In this document: positions 16,966 through 25,454 of the stretch, piece after piece | Position numbering within the stretch: the first letter of the stretch is position 1 | Layout of the letters: each line of letters opens with the position of its first letter | DNA from: an uncultured Lachnospiraceae bacterium | Lineage (GTDB): Bacteria > Bacillota > Clostridia > Lachnospirales > Lachnospiraceae | DNA: 64,000 bases | Assembly: GCA_945621435.1 (NCBI GenBank) | Contig: CALZBR010000001.1 | Span: 1-64,000 of the forward strand | Direction: 5' to 3' | Position numbers and translations under genes: made by a program | Notes under the pieces: generated by a model | What the model saw: only the letters and a program-made list of their open reading frames with translations | What the model was told of the DNA's origin: nothing | Database searches by the model: none

Positions 16966-17448
16966 TCAATATTGAATCTGAAGATTCTTCTTTTCATTTT
17001 TCCAGTTGCACTCCTGCTCCGCCTCGCAGGCAAAACATGCTCTGCCTGCCTTGTCAGCGCGATAAAGCAACCCCCTTAAGTCCTTTTCTCCGGCCATCTC
17101 AGCATTTCTGTGACAGCGGATAGCCTCTGTGACGCATTCCGTCTCTGCTTCCGAAAAACCACATTCCCTAAGAATCACCGGGGCAATCTCCGCACTGGCA
17201 AGCTCATGTGGTATTCCGTCCGTGTATTGCTTATGTTTCCCGATATCGTGAAGAAGCGCCGCAGCATAAATCAACTCTGTGGAGATTCCATAGTCTTCCT
17301 CCAGATTCAGAATTCTCCCGATTCTCGCCACATCCAGAAAATGTACCATATCATGCCGGCAGAATCTTCTGTCTGTCTCAGCCGCTTTATTTTTCTCCAG
17401 GTGTTCCTGAAACAATCGATGCTTTATGATTCTATTCGCTCTGTCCAT
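16966..17448 (-). CDS. HD-domain phosphohydrolase in the folate operon
   Basis: 160 residues from ATG 17448, one nucleotide after the folE stop; an upstream start would lie inside folE. HD motifs are HDMVHFLDVAR, LLHDIGKHKQY and the later CHRNAE, all metal ligands of the superfamily. The C-terminus has a compact Cys group, CFACEAEQEC. HD proteins of this size hydrolyse nucleotides or phosphomonoesters. Lying exactly between folE and folP, it is a candidate for removing phosphate from dihydroneopterin triphosphate, a step with no dedicated enzyme in this operon. That role is inference. Confidence 0.8.
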   Translation of the reverse strand: MDRANRIIKHRLFQEHLEKNKAAETDRRFCRHDMVHFLDVARIGRILNLEEDYGISTELIYAAALLHDIGKHKQYTDGIPHELASAEIAPVILRECGFSEAETECVTEAIRCHRNAEMAGEKDLRGLLYRADKAGRACFACEAEQECNWKNEKKNLQIQY

Positions 17449-17449
17449 G

Positions 17450-18064
17450 TTAATACGTCCCGGATTCCCTGTATTTTTCCTCAGTACAGACATGTCCGCC
17501 TTCGTCACCCATTCTAAGCATCTGAAAGAAACGGTTCTGCAGTTCTGTATTGTCCGCAAACGCTCCGCGGGTCGCAAGACTGACAGTCTTACTTCCCGGC
17601 TTCTTCACGCCCCTCATGGTCATACACATATGTTCTGCCTCCACAACAATCATCACACCCTTGGGCGCAAGATGCTCCATGATGGCATCGGCAATCTGAT
17701 TGGTCATGCGCTCCTGTACCTGCAGTCTTTTCGCATAAATCTCTACGGTTCTCGCCAGTTTGCTCAGACCAACCACCTTACCGTCAGGAAGGTAAGCCAC
17801 ATGAACCTTACCGTAAAAAGGCAGCATATGATGTTCGCACATAGAATGAAACACAATATCCTTCTCCAGTACCATCTCACTGTTTTCGACCGTAAAGACA
17901 CGTGATAAAGGCTCTGAAGGCTCCTCCGTCATACCGGATAAGATCTCCGTATACATTCTTGCGATTCTATCCGGAGTCTCTGCCAATCCTTCTCTCTCAG
18001 TGTCCTCTCCGATACCTTCCAGCAGCAGCTTTATGGCTTGTCTCACTTTATCCTGATTTACCAT
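17450..18064 (-). CDS. folE: GTP cyclohydrolase I (type IA)
   Basis: 204 residues. The zinc and active-site motif [10 protein letters not shown] (~75) and [17 protein letters not shown] (~145) supply the two Cys and one His zinc ligands; SLATRGAF is near the end. It opens GTP to 7,8-dihydroneopterin triphosphate, the first folate step. It is 7 nt after folC and followed at once by the HD gene. Its AAGGA lies about 12 nt before ATG, somewhat distant. Zinc dependence connects it with the zinc-type ArsR gene in the same operon. Confidence 0.96.
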   Translation of the reverse strand: MVNQDKVRQAIKLLLEGIGEDTEREGLAETPDRIARMYTEILSGMTEEPSEPLSRVFTVENSEMVLEKDIVFHSMCEHHMLPFYGKVHVAYLPDGKVVGLSKLARTVEIYAKRLQVQERMTNQIADAIMEHLAPKGVMIVVEAEHMCMTMRGVKKPGSKTVSLATRGAFADNTELQNRFFQMLRMGDEGGHVCTEEKYRESGTY

Positions 18065-18071
18065 GATATTA

Positions 18072-19403
18072 TCAATTCCTTTTTCTTCGTTTATTATCCC
18101 CGGCAGTTTTACCGGTTTCCATCGTTTTCTGTACGATTTCCATCAGTCTTCCCATAAAAGACAGAGAACCAAAGGCAATGATACAATCATCCTTTCCCGC
18201 AAGCAGCTCTGCCATCTCCACGGCTTCCTCCAAGCTGTCCACGGCAGTTACCCCGGGATGAACCTCCGCAATCTCCTTAGCCAGTTCATATGCCGGCATG
18301 GCTCTGGGGTTGTCCGGCGTGGTCACAGTAATAATCTGGTCTGCAAGAGAATGGGTCAGATCAATGATTTTCTCATGCTCCTTGTCTTTTAATACCCCCA
18401 TTATATAGATAATTCTTTTATTTGTAAAATAGAATCTGATGGATTCCGCAAGTCTTTTTGCGGCATCTTCATTGTGGGCTCCATCCACGATAAAGTAAGG
18501 CTTTTTCCCAATGACCGTAAATCTCCCCGGCCAACCGGTCTTTGCCAGCCCCTGACGCAATTTGTCCTCTTTCACAGGGAAGCCGCATTCCTCGAGCACC
18601 TTCAAAGCTTCCACAGCCAACGCGGCATTCTCTATCTGATATTTTCCGGCCAAAGTGATTTCCAGGTCACGATATCCGCCATAGCTGAATCTTTGAACGG
18701 AAAGTCCATATTTTACGTGAGAAATATTGTCCGGTTTCATGACTGAAAGCCGACATCCCACTTCCTCTGCCTTGCGCTCAATCACCTGCATTACCTCCGG
18801 TTCCTGCAGGATGCTTACCACCCTGCACCCGGGTTTCATGATTCCGGCCTTGTGTGTTGCAATCTCTTTCAGCGTTTTGCCAAGGAATTGCATGTGGTCC
18901 ATACTGATGGATACCAGCACGGCCAAAACCGTTGTGTCCACAAGATTCGTGGCATCAAAGCTTCCTCCCATGCCTGTCTCCAGAACCACTATATCACATT
19001 TTTGTTCCTTGAAATACAAAAAACCCAGCGCAGTCTCCACTTCAAACGGCGTCGGCTGCGGCATTCCCCGGCTGCACATCTCATCGCAGGCTTCCTTGAC
19101 CTGTTCCATCAGACGCCCCAGGGCTGCTGCTGAAATGTTTTTATCATTGACCTGTATTCTCTCCCGATAGGAAAAAATCACCGGGGAAATATAACGCCCC
19201 ACGCGATAGCCTCCGCTTCGCAATGCCGAGGCAATGTAGGAGGACACGGAGCCTTTGCCGTTGGTTCCCGCCACATGAATAAATTTCAGATTATTTTGCG
19301 GGTTGTCAAGTCTCCTGCAAAGCTCCCTGATACTGTCAAGTCCGGGAACAATCCCCATGCCCTTGATGCTGTCAATATATTCCAATGCCTGTTTTTCGTT
19401 CAT
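18072..19403 (-). CDS. folC: dihydrofolate synthase / folylpolyglutamate synthase
   Basis: 443 residues, the usual length. Mur-ligase-type P-loop GTNGKGSV near residue 47, [26 protein letters not shown], and the C-terminal VDGAHNEDA. It adds glutamate to dihydropteroate and extends polyglutamate tails. First confirmed enzyme of the folate operon; AGGAGG lies 4-5 nt before ATG. A small ORF overlaps its 5' end. Confidence 0.95.
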   Translation of the reverse strand: MNEKQALEYIDSIKGMGIVPGLDSIRELCRRLDNPQNNLKFIHVAGTNGKGSVSSYIASALRSGGYRVGRYISPVIFSYRERIQVNDKNISAAALGRLMEQVKEACDEMCSRGMPQPTPFEVETALGFLYFKEQKCDIVVLETGMGGSFDATNLVDTTVLAVLVSISMDHMQFLGKTLKEIATHKAGIMKPGCRVVSILQEPEVMQVIERKAEEVGCRLSVMKPDNISHVKYGLSVQRFSYGGYRDLEITLAGKYQIENAALAVEALKVLEECGFPVKEDKLRQGLAKTGWPGRFTVIGKKPYFIVDGAHNEDAAKRLAESIRFYFTNKRIIYIMGVLKDKEHEKIIDLTHSLADQIITVTTPDNPRAMPAYELAKEIAEVHPGVTAVDSLEEAVEMAELLAGKDDCIIAFGSLSFMGRLMEIVQKTMETGKTAGDNKRRKRN

Positions 19404-19518
19404 TTCTCCTCCTTACTTCACCGATTCGCCAATGAAATTCACCGTCCGGTTCTATCCTGATTTCATCGTCTGATGCCTCAGGATACATAAACATTCTTTT
19501 TTCGGTTAATACTGACAT
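19372..19518 (-). CDS. small ORF overlapping the start of folC (48 aa)
   Basis: ATG at 19518 follows GAGG by 5 nt and the frame ends 32 nt inside folC. The product is charged (DDEIRIEPDGEFHWRIGE) with no signal or membrane segment. It could be a conserved small protein or a leader that couples translation into folC. No family recognised; it may be only a leader ORF. Confidence 0.4.
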   Translation of the reverse strand: MSVLTEKRMFMYPEASDDEIRIEPDGEFHWRIGEVRRRNERKTGIGIY

Positions 19519-19557
19519 TGTTACCTCTGTTTTTTTCCGAAAGGTTACAGTCAATCC

Positions 19558-19983
19558 ATGAAAAACAAAAACACTTTTTTGCAGGATTTTATCATCTGCG
19601 GCATTGCCGGATGGTGTATGGAAATCCTCTTTACCGCCTTAGGCTCTTTGAGACGCAGGGACTACACATTAAAAGGCGTCACTTCCCTCTGGATGTTCCC
19701 AATCTACGGCCTGGGGGCAATTCTCGGTCCCCTGAGCCGCCTGCTTCACCGGCTTCCCACATTGTTACGGGGTCTCATCTATATGTGCACGATCTTTTCC
19801 GTGGAGTTTTTCTCCGGCAGATTACTGTCCCGCCGTAAGCTCTGCCCCTGGAACTATTCCAGAAGCCGGTGGAACATAGACAGTCTCATACGCCTGGATT
19901 ATGCTCCCTGCTGGCTGGCCGCCGGATTGCTGTTTGAAAGACTCCTCTCTCACAGGCGCAAAACCAAAAGCGGCACAGGGTGA
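19558..19983 (+). CDS. CmpB-type putative membrane protein, short form
   Basis: 141 residues. Hydrophobic segments at ~8-28, ~42-60, ~70-88 and ~115-130, with GWCMEILFTAL followed by GVTSLWMFPIYGLGA, the pattern of the family annotated as ABC-transporter permease CmpB (PF06541 type). A longer member lies at 22707-23711. Despite the family name no ATPase is adjacent and transport has not been shown. The start codon follows GGTTACAGTCAATCC with no strong Shine-Dalgarno. Confidence 0.65.
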   Translation: MKNKNTFLQDFIICGIAGWCMEILFTALGSLRRRDYTLKGVTSLWMFPIYGLGAILGPLSRLLHRLPTLLRGLIYMCTIFSVEFFSGRLLSRRKLCPWNYSRSRWNIDSLIRLDYAPCWLAAGLLFERLLSHRRKTKSGTG

Positions 19984-20010
19984 ACTGCATATGTCATATC
20001 GCCACATAAA

Positions 20011-20038
20011 GAATCAGCAGGATGTCTCCTGCTGATTC
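20011..20038. terminator. bidirectional hairpin between convergent genes
   Basis: A perfect 12-bp stem, GAATCAGCAGGA / TCCTGCTGATTC with a 4-nt loop, lies between the 3' ends of the CmpB-like and PH-domain genes. Confidence 0.75.
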
Positions 20039-20051
20039 ATAAACCCTTCTC

Positions 20052-20426
20052 TTAATCAATATCATCAATATCCACATTATTGCCCGAACCGATATCAAGC
20101 ATATTCACTGTCCGTCTCTTAATGCGAGCTTCTTCGGACTTCTCAAAAATGAAATTCTTAATCTCCTTGGAGTTTTTGACATGCTTAATCACAAGCTGAG
20201 GATCCGTGGTATCTCCCGTATAGCATATGATGGTTCCAAGCCTGAATATTTTTTCCACAAGACTCGCCACATGCTGAACATCCTGCACCTTGTACATATA
20301 GCAATCGTTTTCAACAGTTTTAAGCAGTCCGGAATCTATGGTAATCATGTCTTCTTTGATAATATACTTGGTAAAAGTGAAAGGTAATCCAAAAAACAAC
20401 CAGCGCTTTCTTTCTCTGAATTCCAT
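20052..20426 (-). CDS. bacterial PH-domain (bPH) protein
   Basis: 124 residues from ATG 20426 with AAAGGAGG 8 nt upstream; upstream ATGs lack such a site. The core (FTKYIIKEDMITIDSGLL ... YMYKVQDVQHVAS) is a beta-rich bacterial PH-like (DUF304-type) fold; a helical tail ends in an Asp-rich stretch. No membrane helix is present, so it should be cytoplasmic. Function unknown. Confidence 0.65.
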   Translation of the reverse strand: MEFRERKRWLFFGLPFTFTKYIIKEDMITIDSGLLKTVENDCYMYKVQDVQHVASLVEKIFRLGTIICYTGDTTDPQLVIKHVKNSKEIKNFIFEKSEEARIKRRTVNMLDIGSGNNVDIDDID

Positions 20427-20588
20427 TTCCTCAGCCTCCTTTGTTTTCTCATCTTTTATTATAGTCGAATCTTTCAAAGTATGCAAAACCTTTTTCAAAC
20501 TTTTTTGGAAAAACTTATGGAACCTACCATTGTATCTGTTTGCATGATGTGATATCATAGAGAAAATGTACTAATGGAGGTTATCAAT

Positions 20589-21128
20589 ATGACAGCAAAC
20601 GAATGTATTACCGGTCGCAGAAGTATTCGTAAGTTCACAGAACAGCCTGTTCCTCACGAGACACTTGAAAAGGTTGTGGAAGCTGCTTCTTTTGCCCCCA
20701 GTTGGAAAAACACTCAGATTACCAGATACATCGCTGTGGAGGGCGCCAAAAAGGAAGCTCTGGCAGATTGTACCTCTCTTTACCCCGGCAACGGCAACAT
20801 CATGAGACAGTCCCCCATGGTAATCGCAGTAACCATCCTCAAGGGTCGCAGTGGCTACGAGAGAGACGGTTCCTTCTCCACTCCCAAGGGCACCGGCTGG
20901 CAGATGTTTGATGCAGGCATTGCCACCCAGACATTTTGTCTCGCCGCTCATGAGCAGGGACTGGGTACCGTAATCATGGGACTATTTGACGAAAAAGAAG
21001 CCACCGAGCTTCTCAACATTCCCGAAGACAGAGAATTAGCCGCTCTGATTGCCATAGGCTATCCTGCGGAATCTCCTGCTGCCCCCAAGCGCAAGACCGT
21101 AGAGGAATTGTTGTCATTTGAATCTTGA
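20589..21128 (+). CDS. nitroreductase-family FMN oxidoreductase
   Basis: 179 residues. It starts with CITGRRSIRKF, the FMN-phosphate binding segment. FAPSWKNTQ, FDAGIATQ and GTVIMGLFDE follow the family plan. The ATG at 20589 is chosen because GGAGG lies 8 nt upstream; an earlier ATG at 20574 overlaps that site. It would reduce nitro or quinone-like compounds with NAD(P)H. It lies just before the pyrB hairpin but is functionally unrelated. Confidence 0.85.
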   Translation: MTANECITGRRSIRKFTEQPVPHETLEKVVEAASFAPSWKNTQITRYIAVEGAKKEALADCTSLYPGNGNIMRQSPMVIAVTILKGRSGYERDGSFSTPKGTGWQMFDAGIATQTFCLAAHEQGLGTVIMGLFDEKEATELLNIPEDRELAALIAIGYPAESPAAPKRKTVEELLSFES

Positions 21129-21134
21129 CATTCT

Positions 21135-21166
21135 GAGTCGAAGATATCTCTCTTCGACTCTTTTTT
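21135..21166 (+). terminator. hairpin with T-run directly in front of pyrB (terminator or attenuator)
   Basis: GAGTCGAAGA ... TCTTCGACTC forms a 10-bp stem followed by six Ts. The pyrB ribosome binding site AGGAGG begins at 21167. With no room for a promoter between them, pyrB must be read through this structure, which suggests attenuation. Confidence 0.75.
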
Positions 21167-21177
21167 AGGAGGAATAT

Positions 21178-22089
21178 ATGCGTAATCTAATGAGTCCCTT
21201 GGACTTCACAACAGAAGAATTGGACAGACTCTTTGACCTGGCCAACGATATTGAACACAATCCCGGGAAATATGCCCACGCCTGTGAAGGCAAGATTCTG
21301 GCAACCTGTTTCTATGAGCCCAGCACAAGAACAAGGCTTAGCTTCGAATCTGCAATGACCAGATTGGGCGGACGCGTCATCGGCTTCTCCGATGCTGCTT
21401 CTTCCTCTGCTGCAAAGGGCGAAAGTGTATCCGATACCATCCGGGTCATTTCCTGCTACGCAGATATCTGCGCCATGCGTCATCCCAAGGAAGGTGCTCC
21501 CATGGTGGCCGGAGAGAAATCCCTGATTCCCGTAATCAATGCAGGAGACGGAGGACATCAGCACCCTACCCAGACCCTGACCGATCTGCTTACCATCCGC
21601 AGCATGAAAGGACGTCTGAACGGATTTACCATCGGACTCTGCGGTGACCTTAAATTCGGACGTACCGTGCACTCTCTGATCAACGCACTGGTTCGTTATC
21701 AGGACATTAAATTTATCTTCATCTCGCCGGAAGAGCTGAAGGTTCCCGATTATATAACAGATATGCTGCGTGAAAAGAACATCGCATACGAAGAGGTAAT
21801 CCGTCTGGAGGATGTCATGCCCAAGCTTGATCTTCTCTACATGACCCGTGTACAGAAGGAGCGCTTTTTTAACGAGGAAGATTATATCCGCTTAAAGGAT
21901 TTCTACATCCTGAATATGGACAAGCTGGCACTGGCCAAAGAGGACATGCTGGTTCTCCACCCCCTTCCCCGCGTAAATGAGATTTCCGTGGAAGTCGACG
22001 ATGATCCCAGAGCCGCTTACTTTAAACAGGCTCAGTATGGTGTCTTTGTACGTATGGCACTGATTCTGACTCTTTTGGAACTGGCCTGA
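21178..22089 (+). CDS. pyrB: aspartate carbamoyltransferase catalytic chain
   Basis: 303 residues. STRTRLSFE (carbamoyl phosphate loop, ~50), the HPTQTLTDL motif (~130) and HPLPR (~260) are all present. It joins carbamoyl phosphate and aspartate, the committed pyrimidine step. AGGAGG lies 5 nt before ATG. The regulatory chain follows after ~90 nt. Expression is probably controlled through the hairpin immediately upstream. Confidence 0.96.
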   Translation: MRNLMSPLDFTTEELDRLFDLANDIEHNPGKYAHACEGKILATCFYEPSTRTRLSFESAMTRLGGRVIGFSDAASSSAAKGESVSDTIRVISCYADICAMRHPKEGAPMVAGEKSLIPVINAGDGGHQHPTQTLTDLLTIRSMKGRLNGFTIGLCGDLKFGRTVHSLINALVRYQDIKFIFISPEELKVPDYITDMLREKNIAYEEVIRLEDVMPKLDLLYMTRVQKERFFNEEDYIRLKDFYILNMDKLALAKEDMLVLHPLPRVNEISVEVDDDPRAAYFKQAQYGVFVRMALILTLLELA

Positions 22090-22180
22090 TCTAAGCGGTA
22101 TTCGAATTCCCGATATAACTTCATCACAACAAATAATCCGCCTGTGTCGATACAAGGTACAGGCCAGAATGGAGACAGTT

Positions 22181-22624
22181 ATGTTAAATGTAGGTAAAAT
22201 TGAAGAAGGTTTTGTACTGGATCATATCAAAGCCGGCAAAAGTCTTGATATTTACGAACATCTGCAGTTGGATAAGCTGGACTGTACCGTAGCTATCATC
22301 AAAAATGCCAAGAGTAACAAAATGGAAAAGAAGGATATTCTGAAGGTCGAATGTGATATCAATCTCCTAGACCTTGATGTCCTGGCATTCATCGATCACA
22401 ATATTACCGTGAATGTCATCAAGAACGGTGAAATCGTGGAGAAGAAAGATCTGGTTCTTCCGAAACAGATTAAGAATGTCATCAAATGTCACAATCCCAG
22501 ATGTATCACTTCCATCGAACAGGAACTGCCGCATATCTTCTACCTCGCTGATTCCGAAAAGGAAGTTTACCGTTGTAAATACTGCGAAGAAAAATATACG
22601 GAATCCGCACTGGTAAAGCACTGA
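22181..22624 (+). CDS. pyrI: aspartate carbamoyltransferase regulatory chain
   Basis: 147 residues. The N-terminal allosteric domain begins MLNVGKIEEGFVLDHI. The C-terminal zinc domain has CHNPRC ... CKYC, the four Cys ligands that contact PyrB. The ATG at 22181 (GGAG, 6 nt spacing) is preferred over 22169. It confers nucleotide feedback on the holoenzyme. A separate PyrI is less common in Firmicutes than a PyrR/PyrB-only arrangement. Confidence 0.94.
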   Translation: MLNVGKIEEGFVLDHIKAGKSLDIYEHLQLDKLDCTVAIIKNAKSNKMEKKDILKVECDINLLDLDVLAFIDHNITVNVIKNGEIVEKKDLVLPKQIKNVIKCHNPRCITSIEQELPHIFYLADSEKEVYRCKYCEEKYTESALVKH

Positions 22625-22652
22625 TTTTTCCTGTACCACGCAGGAGTTCAAC

Positions 22653-22690
22653 AAAGGGCGATGTTCCTTCCGGATTCATCGCCCTTTTAC
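22653..22690. terminator. terminator after pyrBI
   Basis: An 11-bp stem AAAGGGCGATG / CATCGCCCTTT with a 13-nt loop, then TTTA. It lies between the convergent pyrI and CmpB genes and can serve both. Confidence 0.8.
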
Positions 22691-22706
22691 TTACATTTCT
22701 TCCATT

Positions 22707-23711
22707 CTATTTTTTTCTCTTCCTCATACTGAACCGGCTTGCCTTACTCTTCAATTCTTCAAGAGCATCTTTGTATCTGTCGGAGGTCATGCCGGGATTG
22801 GAACGAATCATACTTCTTTGGACATAATCTTCCATACTGGTAATCGCCTCATGCTCCTCCGCACTGGCATCATACTCTGATTTGATTTCCAATATCTCTG
22901 ATTTGATTTCCTGTACTTCCTCTCCAAATTCCGCCACATCCTCTTCCGCGCCTCTGGAGAACAACATCATTTTCAGTTTCTCAAACCTGGTTTCAATTCC
23001 CCCTTTTAAATCGGAGGCACTCTGTGAGATCTCCACCTTTGCATTGCTCACTCCGCCGGCTATCCCCGCAACCGCAGAGCTTACTGTGCCGACAATACTG
23101 TTTTTGGCACCTTCCAGCTTTGCAAAAACACTGTCCAGTCTCCTCTGTACATTGACAAATCTCGATTTAACCTTGGACATTTTCATCAGAATATTGCCCA
23201 TGTCAACAGCTGTCTTAAAGCACATAATAAAGTCTGCCAGAATAGCACCGGTCAGCATAAAGGTCACCACGACAACCACATTCCCCGGAATAGACATCAT
23301 GAATGCTTCCAAAGCAACCTGCAGATAATAGGCTGACAAAACCGTAAATACTCCCCAGGTCAGTGTTGAGCTGAGGCAGATTCTTCCGTGCAGATTAAAC
23401 TTTTTTTGAGAATAATCCCAATAACGCACCTTAAACAAGGCTTCCATGACAACACAAGTGATATACTCCAGAACTGTCGCGCCGATACACCCCGATAAAT
23501 AGGTCAACAGAATACTGTCACGGAATGGCATGGAAACAACCAGCATTGTCGTAGCTCCCGCACCGTAAATCGGTAAAAAAGGTCCTCTCATGAATCCTCT
23601 GTTAGTTAATTTGCGGGTGCGTATAGAGACATAGGCCGACTCAAAACACCATCCCAAAAAGCTATATAAATAAAAAAAGAACAACCATTGAATCAAAGTG
23701 TAGTGATACAT
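22707..23711 (-). CDS. CmpB-type membrane protein with C-terminal coiled coil
   Basis: 334 residues. The N-terminal half has about five membrane segments with FLGWCFESAYVSIRTRKL and RGPFLPIYGAG, the PF06541 (CmpB) pattern. The C-terminal ~130 residues are charged, heptad-like and probably cytoplasmic coiled coil (EVQEIKSEILEIKSEYD). The ATG at 23711 with AAAGGA upstream is preferred; a longer frame overlaps ylmH. Function unknown; the name implies transport but no transporter partner is nearby. Confidence 0.7.
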   Translation of the reverse strand: MYHYTLIQWLFFFYLYSFLGWCFESAYVSIRTRKLTNRGFMRGPFLPIYGAGATTMLVVSMPFRDSILLTYLSGCIGATVLEYITCVVMEALFKVRYWDYSQKKFNLHGRICLSSTLTWGVFTVLSAYYLQVALEAFMMSIPGNVVVVVTFMLTGAILADFIMCFKTAVDMGNILMKMSKVKSRFVNVQRRLDSVFAKLEGAKNSIVGTVSSAVAGIAGGVSNAKVEISQSASDLKGGIETRFEKLKMMLFSRGAEEDVAEFGEEVQEIKSEILEIKSEYDASAEEHEAITSMEDYVQRSMIRSNPGMTSDRYKDALEELKSKASRFSMRKRKK

Positions 23712-23721
23712 TTTTATCCTT

Positions 23722-24492
23722 TCACCGATACACAAAAGCGGTTACTGACAGTTTTCCCTTCCGGGTTTCCCTAAAGTCATCTCCAAGGATAAATTTGCCA
23801 AACCCTCTTGCATTCACTGTTTCCTTTGGCTTTAAAATACGCGAATTACTCTCACAGAGTCGACCGTTAACATACACCTTTCCCGCACGGAACAATTCCA
23901 GGCTCCTCTCTCTGGAAAGCTGATAAACCTTGGCTATAACCGCATCTACCCGCAACGACTGTACCTGAACTGTCACCGTTTCCGGTTTTTCCTCTTCAGA
24001 CATCTCGTACCGTTCCACCATGTTACATTTCACATGCGTATGGCGAACCTGCTTCAAATTATCACAGATATATTCCGCCATTGAGTCCTGGCAAAAAAGA
24101 TACGCCTGCTTTACTCCAACCTTGATATCACCAATCGTACTCCGCTCTATCCCAAGATTCATAAGTGCACCCAGGAAATCCCGATGGGACAGGTCATCTG
24201 CAAACTTCTGCATGACCGGTGCAATATGAATACAAACGATGGGAAAGGGTACTTCATATCCCAGCTCCTCTGCATTGCCGAAACGTATCATCACCCTGTC
24301 GGCATTATCACAGCCGCCGTTCAAAGAGTACCCGGCATATTTAAGCCTCTGTTCTTCCCGCCAAAACACATCCTGCTCACTCAATCCCAAAAAACCTATA
24401 AAAGTGTATATCCCCTGAGAATAAGAACGCTCTGCCAGATCATGATATCTGTTTATCAAATTCTGTATTTCTTTAAAATTATCCTGCGTCAT
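23722..24492 (-). CDS. ylmH: YlmH-family RNA-binding protein with S4 domain
   Basis: 256 residues. N-terminal YlmH domain (LGLSEQDVFWREEQRLKYAG; HRDFLGALMNLGIERSTIGD) and a C-terminal S4 domain (~180-250, SLRVDAVIAKVYQLSRERSL, YVNGRL). YlmH in Bacillus participates in ribosome-associated quality control of stalled peptidyl-tRNA and is linked to cell division genes. Its ATG overlaps the stop of the upstream GTPase (TAATG), so the two are coupled. Confidence 0.88.
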   Translation of the reverse strand: MTQDNFKEIQNLINRYHDLAERSYSQGIYTFIGFLGLSEQDVFWREEQRLKYAGYSLNGGCDNADRVMIRFGNAEELGYEVPFPIVCIHIAPVMQKFADDLSHRDFLGALMNLGIERSTIGDIKVGVKQAYLFCQDSMAEYICDNLKQVRHTHVKCNMVERYEMSEEEKPETVTVQVQSLRVDAVIAKVYQLSRERSLELFRAGKVYVNGRLCESNSRILKPKETVNARGFGKFILGDDFRETRKGKLSVTAFVYR

Positions 24493-25454
24493 TACGAGAA
24501 GCTGATTACCTCATCCTTTGGCGCTTTTGTTTTTTCTACACTCAAGGCCTGGAGGATAGGTCCCTCTCCCTTATAATCTTCAAAATATCCCTTAGTGACA
24601 GCCGCAGTTATCTTGATCCATTCCTTCTGCTTCAGAGAAGCTGCACCGGCATATTCACAGGCATAACCAATAAATGCCATATCATCTGCACAACAGGTCA
24701 TAGCCATACGTCCTGGCACAAAATACCCCTTAGGGAACTTCTCCGGCTTCAGAACCATGGCCACAAACTGAATCTTCTTTCCAATGTAGCGCTCCAGATG
24801 ATCCATGGAATCCAAATACCAGATTCCATATCCTTGATTATCCAGCACTATGATCTCCTGATTCAGGTCATATGGCAGGTCTTCTTCAAATATCTCATCA
24901 ATTTCACCATTGGCATCCTCGAATATAACATCGGTCTGCGCATTCACAGCCTTGATATTTCTCTTGTATACATTCAACTGATCCCTGACGGTATCACAAC
25001 GATTGAAAATAATCATCTCAGATTTGCGAATCATATCCGCAACCATAGACCGCATATTGTTGTAGTACACGGGAAATGTAGAACCGTCAATCGTAGTAAT
25101 CTGCTGTTCAACCTTCCAATTGGAGGGCAGACTGATATCCTTGCTGTTCCACATACCGTTGAACTCGATAATAATCCTGTCAGGCTTATGCTTCTTCTCC
25201 AATTCAGCCAACTTGTCGGCGGTAAAATCTTCTTCCTCTTCAATTATTTCGACAACACTTCGACTCTTCTTCAGCAGCTCCTCAGGATACTCATTCTCCC
25301 CCTCTTCACACAAAAGAATCAGAGTGTTTCCCTTGATCTGGAAGTAAGGCTGTGCCAAAGTAAAACTGATAAATCCGGTCTTACCGCTATCCAGAAATCC
25401 GTTAATCATATAGACCGGAACTACTTTTTTCCCTCTTCTATCTAAAAAGTTCAT
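24492..25454 (-). CDS. COG0523-type GTPase fused to a YcgQ/DUF1980-like domain
   Basis: 320 residues. Residues ~12-200 are a CobW/COG0523 G-domain with P-loop GFLDSGKTG (Walker A) and FNRCDT as the NKxD-like element. It lacks the C-x-C-C metal motif seen in its neighbour. Residues ~220-310 (FVPGRMAMTCCADDMAF ... KITAAVTKGYF) resemble the C-terminal domain of YcgQ/TIGR03943 proteins, whose Bacillus members are zinc-starvation (Zur) regulated. The combination suggests a metal-delivery role at low zinc. It overlaps the neighbouring COG0523 gene by 17 nt and ylmH by 1 nt. Confidence 0.72.
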   Translation of the reverse strand: MNFLDRRGKKVVPVYMINGFLDSGKTGFISFTLAQPYFQIKGNTLILLCEEGENEYPEELLKKSRSVVEIIEEEEDFTADKLAELEKKHKPDRIIIEFNGMWNSKDISLPSNWKVEQQITTIDGSTFPVYYNNMRSMVADMIRKSEMIIFNRCDTVRDQLNVYKRNIKAVNAQTDVIFEDANGEIDEIFEEDLPYDLNQEIIVLDNQGYGIWYLDSMDHLERYIGKKIQFVAMVLKPEKFPKGYFVPGRMAMTCCADDMAFIGYACEYAGAASLKQKEWIKITAAVTKGYFEDYKGEGPILQALSVEKTKAPKDEVISFS

